This document shows, one piece after another, positions 1-12,991 of a stretch of DNA of 64,000 nucleotides (the first letter of the stretch is position 1; each line of letters begins with the position of its first letter). Source of the DNA: Didymodactylos carnosus (taxonomy: Eukaryota; Rotifera; Eurotatoria; Philodinida; Philodinidae); the NCBI GenBank assembly GCA_905250885.1, contig CAJNOQ010000061.1, positions 22,524 to 86,523 on the forward strand, read 5' to 3'. Position numbers and translations under genes: made by a program. The notes under the pieces are model-generated. The model was not told where the DNA came from. It did no database searches and saw only the letters and a list, made by a program, of their open reading frames with translations.

Positions 1-541
1 CTTAGCCTTATAAAAAGACAAACTTAATAATTACTTTTCCACACTGTTAAATTGTCATGTCATGTTGCATATCTTAATAATCAGGGCTAGTGTTTTTGAA
101 ATTTCATGCTACCAGTTTTAACAGCTATCGAAAAATAAGCCGAAACAAAATATAAAGATAAAGAAGGAGAAAAAACACGCTAGATAAAGTTCTTGACTGA
201 GTTGTTACTTTTCATCTGCTTCGTGCCAAGATTAACCCAGCTCTTTCTAGTCTTTAATTAAATCAGAGTCGTCCACCTCATCTATGAGATTGATTCACGT
301 CTGCTGACTAGCGATAGGCTTCAATACTTTAAAACTTTATTTTCAAACAAACTATGTCCATCTTGTTGTTGATCTTTCTGTTGTTTTATTTGATACAAAA
401 AGTCACTATTCTCTCTTTCTTTGATGGTAAAACGATCGCTAAATTTTTCTTACATTTGGAATTTTTGAGTATACATTAGTTACTACTTTACTTTTTTAAA
501 ATGACCTCAGTTTGTTATAGATAGAAGATAATTCATTGAAC
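1..541. other. Upstream flank of the alpha-catenin gene
   Basis: AT-rich sequence before the start codon of the alpha-catenin gene. I see no coding frame, RNA gene or clear repeat. It probably holds the promoter and 5' untranslated region, but I cannot point to a specific element. Confidence 0.5.
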
Positions 542-3500
542 ATGAGTGGCGATATCTATGTGAAATACAATCCGAAGGATGCTCAAGTCAAAACATGGTC
601 TGTTCACCGGACATTAGAGCCACTTGTTACGCAAGTATGTAGAGTAATATAAGACTAGTTCTATGATCTAGTATATAATATGTTTATTATTTATCAGGTT
701 ACAACATTAATATCTGAACAGCCGTCAAATAAGAAAAAAGGTCGATCAAAACGTGCACATTTATTAGTGTCAAGTGTTATAAAAGCCACCGAGAATTTTA
801 TCAGTAAAGCAATTGAAATCGCAAATGAAAATCCCGATATGAAAAATGATCTGTTTGCAAGTATGGAAGATGTGAAAGCAGCAGGTAGCTCAACTTAATT
901 TATAATGAATAATAACGATGAAAGAAAATAATAATCGTTTTTTCTAAATTAAGGTGATCAAATGGCTGTTCTGTCAAAAGATTTTGCCGATGATCCATGC
1001 TCAAAGGGAAAACGTCAACAAATGATTGCTGCTGCCAAAGTGCTGTTAACATCTGTCACTCATTTATTAATTTTAGCTGATCTCGTTGACGTTCAACTTA
1101 TATTAAAATCAATTCGTTTGGTAAATAGGTTTGTCTATTTTCTATCAGTTATTATTATTGTTAATGAAAATTTTTCGTTTTAGGTTGAAGATGATCTGCA
1201 ACAAATACGTGACGCATCAAATCAAGAAGAATTGATTCATTATTACAAACAATATGGAAAAGATATTATTGATCTCAGTAATCATGCTCATCGTCGTCAA
1301 TATGTAATATTGTTTTGCTCACATTCTTTATAAGATTTTGATCGATCATTAAACTTGACAATATCTAAGAATAGGCATGCACCAAATCCGAACGTTTGGG
1401 TTCGGCCTCATATGAACAGAACAGTTTGGCACCAATGGACGTATTCTTACAAACGTTTCGGTATCTTATTCTCTTGCTTCTCACTGTGTCTATTATTAAA
1501 CGAAACATTCAGACACACGCAAGTGTTCTTTTTCTGTATGTTATAACTATTTAGATAGATCAATGACACAGATAAAATCTATTCTAATGTTCTGTCTTGG
1601 ATGTTTTGTTTACAGGCATAGAGCGTTCTGCAAGAAGCCTCAGAAGCGAAAGACTACTTTTCCGTACCGAATCCAAACCCACACTTGGGTTCGGATTTGG
1701 CACATGCCTATCTAAGAATACTCGTATAAAAACTAAATTGACCATTTTTATTCAGACAACAGAAAACTTGTATTTTGATTTATCTACTAATTTTTTTCAA
1801 ATACATTGTTTCGTTTCTTTTTACAGGATCTTGTCGATCGTCTTGAACAAGAAAAATTAGCTCAAGCGCGTGGCACTATAAAACGTACGTCCGTAATGTT
1901 ATTGACAGCATCAAAAGCCTATATTCGTCATCCAGAAATAACATTTGCACGTGAAAATCGTGATTATGTGTACAATCAATTGCGTGATGCTGTTAATACA
2001 ATATCGTCGATAACTCAGGGTAAACCTGTACCAAATGCACAAAATATAAAAGAATCAATGAGTGCTGTGGGTGATTTAACTAGAGCATTAAATGAATTTG
2101 ATGTAAGTCTATTTTCATTTAGTTGTCATAATCTATATTTGTACTTAATTGTGTTTAGAAAATAGTTGTTATGAAACCAACGAAATTTAATGAGCAGTTG
2201 ATTCGTCCACAATTAGAAGAACGTTTAGAAAGTATCATATCAGGCGCTGCTTTGTTAGCTGATTCATTATCAACAAGAGATGACAGACGTGATCGCATCG
2301 TTCAAGAGTGTAATGCAGTTAGACAAGCTTTACAAGAATTGCTCGATGAATATATTCAACATGTATGTTTGTGGGTTCATGCCATCTTGAAATAACAAAT
2401 ATTTAAAGATTAATCTCTTTTATTATTTTAGTCTAGAAAGAAAAGTTCTGATGAAGATGTTAATCGAAAAATTCAATCAATGCAAAATAAAACACGCGAT
2501 TTACGTAAACAAGTGAGAAAAAAATATAACTGATTTTATAACAGGAGGGCATCATATGCAAAAAGTGGTAATCTATTACCAATTGTTAGCGAAAAACGTT
2601 ATATATATTTCGTTTTTTCATACGTTTTTTTCTGGATAATATTTAAATACTCGGTATATTTCTATTACGCAATCTTTTTTATTTTCCTTCCGTCCAATTT
2701 ATGTAGGCGTACATAGGATATAACGGGTGGGCCAGAAATAATGACGCACTTTTGTTCTCTTTTCTTCCGAGCACATCCGAGGTTCGAAGATTTCATTCTG
2801 AACTCATTCGATAGAGAATTTTCTGCTCTACAAAATCCATTACCTTCTTTCATTACATATTATTTCGTTATTTTAAAAAATAGTACAGAGTATTGACAGG
2901 TAAAAGTATAACTGGAAGGAAGAGGTTATAATTATTTTTATAGTTGACCTAATTGATTATTTAATTAATCCGCGTTGAGAAATAAAATTTTTCCTAACAT
3001 TTTGTCACTAAGAACGGATGATCCTGAAATTATGAGGTTATTCATGTATCTATTTTTCTCTATATCCCCGTATGGTTCCGAGACTTTCGTTCTGACATCA
3101 GAAGATAGAAAATTTTCTGCTCTACAAAACCCTATAACGCACACTTTCACTGCGTTGTTTGGCTAGTCCTTTTCCTACTTTTTTCAAAATTCCACATTAC
3201 CCGAAAGTACAGATCGGTGTGCACTGAAAGCTTCAAAATTTAGGTGACCAAACGAATAAGTAGCGTAGTCTAGATGATAGCGCTCAATCCGCTGAACATT
3301 TTTATATCACCTTCTCTCAATTACCACATTATTTCTCGAAAAGTTACACAAAAACGAGAAGCCACCAAAATTTTGATAGAAAATCGCAGTTATACTTTTT
3401 ATCTGTCAGTACTCTGTACTATTTTTTAAAATAATGAAATAATATGTAATGAAAAAAGGTAATGGATTTTGTAGAGCAGAAAATTCTCTATCGAATGAGT

Positions 3501-6500
3501 TTAGAATGGAATCTTCGAATCTCGGTTGTGCTCGGAAGAAAAGAGAACAAAAGTCCGTCATTATTTCTGGCTCACCCGTTATAGCAGTAATTGTATCTTC
3601 GAAATGGCTTAGAGATACAGTAAGTAAACAATTTTCAAATGATGCAAGAGAATTTTATACTTCTATTAAAAAAGTTTATTGAAGATTTTGAAATATAATT
3701 AATTTATGACTCATACGTCTACTGATCTCTGTTCTTTCTATAGTTTATCTCATTTCGGTTGGATGAAATTATTATTGTAAGTCTTATTTTTTTAAAAAAT
3801 GGGAGAATTTTACTAACAAAAATCTTGCACAAAATGCTGTTAGTTAGAAGTATAAAGTTTACGCAAACAATGTGTGCTTGAATTCGGCAATATAAGAATA
3901 TTGTGCAATTTTTCGTTCACCTCTTCAAAACTTTGACTTTTGGCAGTCATTTGAAGTTAAACAATCATATGTCTCAGATATGTGTATTCAAACAACAAAT
4001 TTTGATTATGTCAAAAGTGGTTTGAGAAAATGTTTAAATTGTGATTATTTTACTTCCGAGAATAAAAAAAGATTCACATGATAAGTATGTGACGAAAGCG
4101 TAGTATGATGATTTGTTTCCTTTTTAATATGGATGTGCTAAAATATTGATATATATTCTAAAATTTTTCAAAACAAGTATTTGAAAAATGTATATAGTTG
4201 ATGTTCAAATTTAATAAAAACAAAGAGAATATCTATGCTTCCGAAAATGTTATGATGAATTTTTTATTACATTGAATATTGTTGTAGTAGTCTGTTATGT
4301 TTATCCAAATGTTTTCTATTCATATATTGATAACGAAAGTGTGTAGACTATTGCTATCGGCAATATGAAATTATTTCTTTTAAAGTGGCATAGTACCAAA
4401 GTGAATGAAATTTATAGTCAAACATATGGTAGATGAGAAGGTCATCTTATACGCTATTATTATTTTGATTAGTCTTCTGTACAAAAAAAATTTGTATATA
4501 CATATCTTGAACAAAAATTGTTTCTTTCCATTTTTCTATTAGTCTTGTTCATTATTATATACATAAAAGAGTCTTTAATACATTTGTCTTTAGAAGGTAT
4601 GTGCTGTGTGTATGTATGTATATAAACTGTGATGATTCATCTGCAATTATATTTATAAAGATAAATCTCTTTATACATATATAAACCAGGTTTTCTTTTC
4701 ATATTAGAGTATCTGTTCACTGTTAGTTTTAAAGAAAGAGGAAAAAGATTCCTTTCTTCGTTGGTCAATTATACATGTACTACTCAACGCATCTTTATTC
4801 TATTCTTATGTTCAAAAGAAGAACGGAAGAAGAAAAAAACTACACACACACACACACAGTTAATTCTTTTTACGTCTAACCTATATATGATAATAGAGTT
4901 GTTTAATTGTCCAGACAAAAAACATTGCATCTAAGATAGATAACTATCTTTAAAATCTCATCAAAATTAGAAATGTCATATAAAAATGTCTATGTTATTT
5001 TTTAAAACGTGTGTTATTATATTCTCGTAAAACAAACTAAAAGAAAAGATCTTGTCAAATATTAATTTGAACACGTACCAATCATATATGATATTACGCT
5101 CATTGAATAATTTCATTTTTTTTCTTCTTTTCATTGTGCACATCGTTTTGTTATGTATTTTGTATCAAGTATTTACACTATGAGCAATAGTATTGGTCAT
5201 AATAATATTTTATTTCAATAAACTCCTTCTACTTATTGAACAAAAGAAAATCTTCTGTATTAGAATTATTTTAATACAAAAACAGTAGTAATAACAGACA
5301 TGTATGTGTATGTTTGTGGTCCACCACATGCCGTTAAACTTTATCGCGAATCATCATCTTCATCTTCGGCTGATTCATTTGAATGCTCATTTTCAATAAA
5401 TGAAACATATCCGGTATGTTTATAATTGCTTTTTAAATAATTACACAAAACAAAAGCTTCATATACAATTTTGGCTTATTTTTTTCTCATCTGTAAAATG
5501 AAACATTTTACTACGATTAATTGCAATATGGAGTATTCTAGTCATACAACTCCTAAAGATTATTGTAGTTGCTTAATAGAAATGCTTGATAAGATAAAAA
5601 ATTTGTAACTGTTTCTACTTCAATTTAATGTGTTGAAAGAGGATAAGATTTATTAGCTATTTTGATGACGATTCATTATTCTATCAATTTTTCTTTTGCG
5701 ATTTAGTTACGCAAAGCAGTTATTGATCATGTTAGTGATACATTTTTGGCAACAAATGTTCCCTTATTAGCATTAATTGACGCTGCTCGACGTGGTAATC
5801 AGGCGTTGGTTGAAGAAAATGCCAGAATATTTATGGAACATGCCAGCAAATTGGTTGAAGTATGAATAATCACAATCATCTATTTTATTCATCTGTTTGT
5901 TTGCACTAGTAAAAAAACGATGATTTTTTCCCGTATACTTACGAATTCCAAGAAATACAAAACATTTTTTGTATTTTATGTTAGACAATAGCAAAAATCT
6001 TTACTACAGAAAAAATGATTTTTTTCTCGTTGTCAGTTTTCCAGTAGTTTAACATGTCGTTAAGGTTGCTAATGTTGCTTGTTCAATGTCAGATCAAGCG
6101 GAAGGTATCAAATTGGTTCGATTAGCAGCATTGCAAATACAAAATCTTTCACCACAAGTAAATATTTCTGAAATAGATAATTCTTTAGGATAAGTACAAT
6201 ATTTTTATATTATATTTTAAGGTTGTTAATGCTGCACGTGTATTAGCTGTTCGTTCAACATCAAAAGTAGCACAAGAAAACATGGAAGTCTTTCGTGATT
6301 CATGGGAAAAACATGTTCGTCTATTAACAGAAGCTGTCGATGAAATAACAACAATTGAAGACTTTTTAGCTGTTTCTGAAACTCACATTTTAGAAGATAT
6401 TAATCGTTGTATTCAGGCGATGGTCGAAAGAGATGCTGATCGTAAGTTTAGTTTGATAAAGATGACAATAATCAATTTTATTGAATTTTATTTTATGTAT

Positions 6501-9500
6501 TCAGGAGTTGACCGAACGGCTGGTGCGATTCGTGGACGATCTGGACGGGTTATAGATGTTGTTACTGCTGAAATGGAAAAATATGAACCTGGAGAATATA
6601 CAGCTAGTGTGATGGATAAAGTTAAAACATTGAGAGATCAAAGTAAAACAGTTAAATGTAAAAGAAACAAATAAAAAAAGTGGACTTATCTTATTCATTT
6701 AGTTATGCCAAGTTTTGCTGATGGCATTAAACAAGCTATCGATGCTTTGTGTATGAAACCGGCACGTGAACCAGATGAAAATGATGTTATTGAAGCGTCT
6801 AGATTAGTTTATGATGGCATACGAGATGTACGAAATGCTGTACTTATGAATCCGGTACGTTCAACTTTGATTGTAATGGGTCAACAACCAAAATCTCATA
6901 GTAGATCATTAAATTGTATATTTTCATCGTCGACAGAAGAATTTGATATGAGAAAATCTGCAATACTTAAACAAAACAAAACATATATTATTTAGAGGAA
7001 AGCAGACGCCGTTTGTCTACTGTATATAATTTCTTTCTTCTCTCACCAAAATAACTCAGGGATATTTCGATCTTTTTCTTCATTCTCAGGGGTTTTGAAA
7101 TATATTTGTTCTTCTCTTTTCTGAAGACAATATTTAAGCTGCATTCTCTTCCAATCTTCTCAGGGATTGTCCGTTCTATATGATTGGTAAGTTGCTGCAA
7201 TGACTGTTTTTTTCTTATTATCCTTAAGGGTACCCCAACTCTTTTTTGAAAAAATTTCGTATTTTGAGCTGAGCATAGTCTAATGTAGAGGAAAGTGTGG
7301 GCTACAAAATGAGATCATTCTCGGTACTGCACGATCTTTCTTCAAAAAGTTATCAATTTTTGAAGTCTAAAACGTTTTTTAATTTCATAAACTTTTCTCT
7401 CCTTTTCTGTACACTCAGAATTTTTTCTTACACATAGTCTGATAGAAGAAAGTGTTTTCTTCACAATGAGACGTTTTCCAGAATTTTTCGATGACTTTTC
7501 GTGGAGATATAAGCATCTCGGCAAATGCCCTGAAAAAAGTGACCTGTGCACAAAATGCGTTTTCCTCTAAAACTTTTCTTTTGCTACCTGGTGTCATTGT
7601 GTCGCATTACGATCCTCGTTAAATTTCATCCGATCGAGTTAAAATTTTTACCAGAGGTATTCAAGACACTTATGCAGAGGTAGTTTTTTGCAATTTTATT
7701 TTAGACCTTTCTTCATCGAGTTATAGGGTTTCTAAAATTGAAAAACTTGGTTTTTGAGATGTTTTCAGTACTTTTCCTATAACTCGGCCAGAAAAGATCT
7801 TGAAAGAAATTTCCAAAAATACCTCTGCAATATTATCTTGAGTACCTCCGATAGTTTTTAACTCAATCGGATGAAATTTAAGGGGAGTCGTAATGTGACA
7901 CAATGAAAAACCGAGTTTTCTGGAAAACTTGTGAACGGTAATAGTTAAAAACTTGAAACAAAAACGAAAAAGTGCTCCATTGAGTATCCAATCAGTTCTG
8001 AAAATATGAAGCGTTAGTGAGTTTTAGTTTTTATTTCACAGTATTTCTACGGAAAGCCCAAAAAGAGGGAGGGGGTACCCTTAATTCTGCTTGATAAGAG
8101 ATTATTGCCACACACAGTGAATTTGCTCGGTGAATTCTTTTGCCCTGCTATTGGAATGAATTTATATATTCGTTTTTCAGTACTACATAAATATACTCTC
8201 TTTTCCCCGTTAAAAACTTTTTCTTACGGTAGCTTGATGTAACTGAGTGATCCAAAACCTGACTGCACGAATCTCGAGAAAATAGTTTTACTGTATATAT
8301 TTTTTTTTCCTATTTGTCATACTTTCCTTATGATAAAAATTACATCTGAAACAAAAAAGTAAAAATATAATGAGCGAAAGGGGTAAGTGATGCTCATTGC
8401 TTTTTGCGGAGGTGTTGGAATGATAACTAAAACAATGCTCAGTTATTTTTGCTTTTATTTTTATTTCCAAAGCTGCTTGTTATTTAATTATATTTTATTT
8501 TTGGCTATGACCTATTGTTTATTATTTTATCAATCTATCTTTGATCAAATTGACTATTTAATTTATTTTGTTTAAAGGAACTTGAATGGCCAAGCGATGA
8601 AGAAGATGGTTTAGGTGATGAAATTTATGCACCATCACAAGCATCTAGTCATGGACCATCATCTGACAGTGTACGAGAAGATGTGGAAATATATCCAGGA
8701 AAAAATGATAATCCGAGTCGTGTTAGTATATAAATGAATTATTCTTGTAATTGTTGCCAAAATTAATGTTACGTTGATTTTTGTCTCCTTTTTAAGGATA
8801 TGATGAGACGTTTACCAAAAGAAGAACGTGAACAAATTGAACTTCAAGTTGAAGGTTTTAAAAAGACAAAACGTGATTTTGATCGTGAAGTATTGAAATG
8901 GGATGATAAAGGAAATGATATTATTGTTTTGGCAAAAAAAATGTGCATGATTATGATGGAAATGACTGATTTTACACGTGGTCGTGGTCCATTACGAACA
9001 ACAATGGATGTTATACATGCTGCTAAAATGATTTCAGAATGTGGTACAAAATTAAATAAATTGGCAAAAGATATTGCTGCACAGGTTAGATATTTGAACA
9101 TTTAAATAACCTACTCTACGAAAGTTTTGACACAAAATGTTCGTTCATTTTCAGAATACTTATTAACAACTGTTGAGAGTCAAAAGCCGTCAGTTAGAAT
9201 CAGACATTTGTGTTCTTTCCGAATATGTGTCAGATTTTTTTTCTAGTTTAATGTTGATTAACTGTGAGCAGATGTTTGAAAGAGCCAAAAATGAAGTCTG
9301 TACAGAATATTTTTAGTCTATTTTTGTATTTTCGTTAAAACTTAACTCAAAACATGGAACATCCTTTAATACAGCAGTTTTGTAGAACAAAACTTTGCTC
9401 TACAAAACTGCTTTCTTTACTTTTCTTTTTCTCTTTGGCAAAAAGGTTTCAAATTTATTGATTCTAAAAGGCACATTTTGGAAGAAGGAAGAAGACCCCA

Positions 9501-10984
9501 CCTTGCGGTATAGGGTGCTGCCGAAGCAGTTTCGATAAGCCCGATATCTTCCCTACAGCTGCTGATCTTCAGAGACGGTCACCTGTTCTTCTACTAGTCA
9601 TCAAGCAAGCTGTATCTCTGGACAGAAGGCCAGTCTGACACAATTCTTTTCGCTTAATTGCTCGAGCTCCCCATACACACTCACTAATCACATACCAGCA
9701 CCGACGTACCGGTGTATGTTACAACGTAGTGAGCATGCTATCGGACGGGTGATCCGAGACAATAGCCGTTAGTAACTTGTCCAAGATTATTCTATGAATG
9801 GGTGGCGCCGAGGTGCGAACACGGTACCTTTGAAGTACGTGCCGAACAACATAACCACTCAGCCATAGCGGCAGGTTTTGAAAAATCGATTTTTTCACAG
9901 AATGCCGTTTTACGTAGAAAGTAGCTCTCAGAAAAACTTTTATACCTTTTGATTCTCTTGAGTTGTGAGCCGCTGTAATACCTCATTTTGTAGAGAATTA
10001 AATGCTCTACAATAATACCGATTTCAAACTGCCTCATAATACAACCTACACAAGCTACAGATTACGCAAAAACTCGTATTTTTCTGTGTACAGACTTTAT
10101 TTTGGGCTCTTTCAAACATCTGCTCACAGTTAATCAACATTAAACTAGAAAAAAAATCTGAACATATATTCGGAACGAGTATAAAAGTCTGATTCTAATT
10201 GACGGCGTTTGACTCTCAACAGTTGCTAATAAGTATTTTGAAATGAACGAACATTTTGTGCCAAGACTTTCGTGCAGTAGGTTAATTTGATTAATAGCTC
10301 TGAAATGTATGACTCACTGCGTGTTTATATAAATATTCAAATAGTTGATGTAAAAATTTTTTTTTCTACTGATAGCATTTTTTTTTAGTGTGCCGAATCT
10401 CAGTCAAAAGCTGATCTTGTTGCTTATGTTGATCGTATGTATTTCAAAATATTTTCATGTTGAAGTTTAATTGACAACTTGATTTGACTTTATTCTCTCC
10501 AGGCATCACACTCTATTGTCATCAACTGGATATCACTAGCAAAGTGAAAGCCGATGTTCAAAACATCAGTGGTGAATTGATCGTTAGTGGTGTAAGTATA
10601 AGATTTCTATTATATTTTTTACTATTGTATTGACATTTTTTTATCTTCTTTTAGCTTGACAGTGCTACATCATTGATAACAGCCGCTAAAAATTTGATGA
10701 ATGCGGTGGTTTTAACTGTAAAAGCATCATACATAGCATCAACAAAATATCGCAACAAATCGGGAAATAAAGAGGTAAATAATTTAATTTATTAAAATGA
10801 ATAATATTTTGTAATATATTTTCTTTTCTCGTTGATTCAGCCGATTGTTCAATGGAAAATGCGTATGCCAGAAAAGAAACCATTAGTGTTAGTCGATCGT
10901 CCAAATGAATCAACTCGTATTCGTAAAGGAGCAATGAGAAAACGTTTAGAACCTATGCAAGTTTTAAGTGAATTTCATAATTAA
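542..10984 (+). CDS. CTNNA: Alpha-catenin (actin-binding adherens-junction protein), 18 exons
   Basis: Exons: 542-634, 698-884, 954-1120, 1184-1303, 1827-2102, 2159-2362, 2432-2512, 5707-5859, 6065-6157, 6222-6441, 6505-6642, 6703-6854, 8578-8721, 8797-9084, 10389-10434, 10503-10591, 10655-10774, 10841-10984. They join in frame to about 904 residues, close to the usual ~906. The protein links the cadherin/beta-catenin complex to F-actin at adherens junctions. Recognisable family blocks are RPQLEERLESIISGAALLAD, the vinculin-like M region (FLAVSETHILEDINRC, DRTAGAIRGR), SRLVYDGIRDVRNAVLM, KWDDKGNDIIVLAKKMCMIM with MTDFTRGRGPL in the C-terminal actin-binding domain, and the tail PEKKPLV...LSEFHN. 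The start MSGDIYVKYNPKD sits where the family N-terminus lies. Introns 4, 7, 12 and 14 are enlarged by inverted-repeat elements. Family membership is seen directly; adhesion function is inferred from the family. Vinculin is excluded by the C-terminus. Confidence 0.95.
1371..1711. mobile_element. Short inverted-repeat element (MITE) in alpha-catenin intron 4
   Basis: The ends are inverted: ATAGGCATG..CCAAATCCGAA on the left and its near complement ending CATGCCTAT on the right. Both sides are flanked by CTAAGA, with the surrounding bases TATCTAAGAATA nearly shared, so a target duplication of 6 bases or slightly more is likely. It has no coding capacity. The superfamily is not certain; a duplication of 6-8 bases would allow hAT. 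Confidence 0.7.
2721..3581. mobile_element. TA-flanked foldback MITE in alpha-catenin intron 7
   Basis: Terminal inverted arms of roughly 190 bases (about 2721-2915 and 3390-3581) begin TAACGGGTGGGCCAGAAATA and end with the complement CACCCGTTA. A TA dinucleotide follows each end (2719-2720 and 3582-3583), as expected for Tc1/mariner-type insertion. The centre, about 2916-3389, is unrelated to the arms and has no transposase. Short open frames in the arms are mirror images of each other and are not genes. It lies in the 3.2-kb intron 7. Confidence 0.75.
3582..5706. other. Remainder of alpha-catenin intron 7
   Basis: AT-rich intron sequence with a short (AC)n run near 4848-4858. An open stretch at about 5301-5413 (frame reading ..AVKLYRESSSSSSADSF..) is bordered by AG upstream and GTATGT downstream. 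It could be a cassette exon but has no counterpart that I know in alpha-catenin, and the neighbouring exons join in frame without it. I treat it as intron. Confidence 0.5.
7228..8080. mobile_element. TTAA-flanked element, copy 1 (alpha-catenin intron 12)
   Basis: Both ends are GGGTACCCC.. / ..GGGGGTACCC and both are bordered by TTAA (7224-7227 and 8081-8084). Shared internal blocks with the copies at 15194 and 46880 include the text around GAAAGTGTTTTCTTC and the repeated 'cattacgaccctcg..' type segment. No transposase is present, so it would be non-autonomous. TTAA flanks suggest a piggyBac-like target. A TA target with ends AGGGTACCC would also fit, because the ends are palindromic there. 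Confidence 0.7.
9109..10282. mobile_element. TA-flanked foldback element with a tRNA-like insert (alpha-catenin intron 14)
   Basis: Long terminal inverted repeats (about 9109-9290 and 10105-10282) start ACCTACT and end AGTAGGT. TA lies just outside both ends (9107-9108 and 10283-10284). Sequences such as GTTGAGAGTCAAA and AGCAGATGTTTGAAAGAGCC recur as complements in the two arms. The interior, about 9480-9873, is richer in G+C than the window and carries a tRNA-like segment described separately. No transposase frame is visible. Confidence 0.8.
9480..9873 (-). repeat. Possible tRNA-derived SINE nested in the foldback element
   Basis: Read on the minus strand, 9873-9800 begins GCCGCTATGGCTGAGTGGTT, containing an A-box-like TGGCTGAGTGGT, and later has GTGTTCGCACC, which resembles a B box. 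The stems do not form a clean cloverleaf, so it is not a functional tRNA gene. A GC-richer body of about 300 bases follows (9799-9480). A tRNA-like head plus an unrelated body is the layout of a tRNA-derived SINE. A tRNA pseudogene beside unrelated sequence is the alternative. Confidence 0.4.
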
Positions 10985-12991
10985 AACGAATAATGAATGA
11001 TAAAGCTTTATGTCAGATCAAATCAATTTATTTCCATACATTTGAGAAACGGATGTTTTTTCTTCAACTATTATCTGCACATCCACTTTGTTAAACTCTA
11101 TTTACTGTGTGCCGCCATAGAATTCTCAATTACAATAATTTTATTTGTATTTTACTATTGATTTTTTCAATCTCATCACCTATATCTTCTATCGACCTTT
11201 TCTCAGTCTCTTTCTCTTGCTCTTCCATTATCTCCTCTATACGTTGTAGATGTGTTTGTTTTATTTTATTTGCTTTTATTACTATTTTTTACTTTTATAA
11301 AAAAAAAAGCAATATTCTGATGGATCTTTGTCAGAATATTTGAATTTATATTCTGTGTATGATAATTTGCGATTAAGCTTATTTTACTTATAGTAAAAAA
11401 AATACTTTGTCAAATTTTTTCTTTCATCTCTTACAGAGCTCGCAAACTTGATATGTCTCTATTCGCATTATCTTTCAAGTGAAGTAAGAATAACAGTTTT
11501 GGTTTTCAAGTTCACTTTAGAGAAATATGCATATAGTAATCTTTTTTGTATTTTCTAAGACTTGCATTTTATACATCTGCATTTTTATGGTTTTGTGCTA
11601 ATATGAATTTGTATATATTAATAAAAAATAATAATTATTGTATTCTTTTTATCTAAAGTAAATCAAAGACTTTTCATTTGTATCACTTTATCGCATGGGC
11701 TCGATCTTTTCCTCTTCAGTCTCTGGATAGTCAACTAGAGTTCATTCAAGAAAAGCCAATCATTTACAGATTTTTCAAGTTTTTTGTGTTACCAATTCAT
11801 TGGATGAAAGTTTTAAGTTTGAACAAGGATTGAATCAGATCTCGTTTCTTCTTTTCATTTTTTTATGTCCGATTATAAATAAAGAGATATTCGAGATTCA
11901 AAAGTTTAGAGGTTCTTGGTCCACTAGGTGAAAAGCGACTTTTAAACTAACAAATAGTGGATATCGCTATAACTGTAAAGAGCATAAAAAAATGGAAATA
12001 GAAAATAAAATCCTGTTCAATTTATGTTTAAACTTTATACTTTCATCCAATCAATTGATAATACAAGTAAGGTCGTACTTTTCAGGAAATCTGTAAATGA
12101 TTGGATGAGTAATCGTGCACTGGGACACAGACCACCTGAAAGATACAGTCTCAAATGGTTCCTTTTTATATGAATGATATACAAAGTGGCCCAAAAATGA
12201 TATCAACACAATGTTGATATCTTTCTACACTTACGAGCTGTAAGAAATGAGTTGACTTTTAGTATAAAAGAAGTTGGCGTACAAAAATACAAAAGTTCAT
12301 ATTCGATATTAGATTGAGTTCATAACTCAGCTATGGGTATATGCCGTAGAGCTCTTTAGGCGACAGGGTGAAACATGCCAAACTTTATACACTACCAATA
12401 CCTCAAAATTACAAGCACAAAAACAACCACATCATTTGGGAGCAGGCCAAGAATAGAGCTCATGTCGACATCGAACCAAAGAGCAAAAGTGGAAGCAAGG
12501 AACATACGGCTGGAACAGCTACAGGGAATATGTCCTTGTGTGCCAACCGAATGAAACGTAGTGTACGTGTACCGGGATAGACCCTGGATAGCAGCGCAAA
12601 TGTACATGTACATGTCAATGTCTATGATAAGTATGTTGCAGAGTCTTCATTAGTTCTATTGCGGCAGGATAGAAGTAACCGGCATTGAACAGCAGGGAGG
12701 CAATTGGGGTGGTGGAGAGTAGCTGAAAAATTGTCTTCTCTACTAGAAAAGCAAAAGAATATAAGATTTTTGTTTGCCTAAAATTTCGTTCATCACAATT
12801 GCATGACTACGACTGAAACTTGTGTGTCGCTTGCTCTGAGTTAGAATCTCGGCTTCTCGTGAACTTAAATTCTCATACTCGAATTTACAATGATCTGCAG
12901 AATACACATTAAATTATATATTGAGAATTAACCAGAGATTATAAAGGCTATTAATTGTGAAAATATATTATACAAACAAGTTAAAATTAAT
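10985..12991. other. Region between alpha-catenin and ADAM10 stop codons
   Basis: The two genes are convergent here. The first few hundred bases are U-rich and probably the alpha-catenin 3' untranslated region. I see no supported gene. The region around 12360-12720 is somewhat less AT-rich and has short open frames on both strands, but nothing I recognise. Confidence 0.5.

Noticed and set aside
3449-3682. Plus-strand open frame ending VIVSSKWLRDTVSKQ.. in alpha-catenin intron 7
   Set aside because: The first part is the right arm of the TA-flanked MITE, and the alpha-catenin exons on either side join correctly without it (..RDLRKQ to LRKAVIDH..).
9800-9873. A functional tRNA gene on the minus strand
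   Set aside because: A- and B-box-like words are present, but the acceptor and T stems do not pair well and the segment sits inside a transposon. It is kept only as a tRNA-derived repeat.
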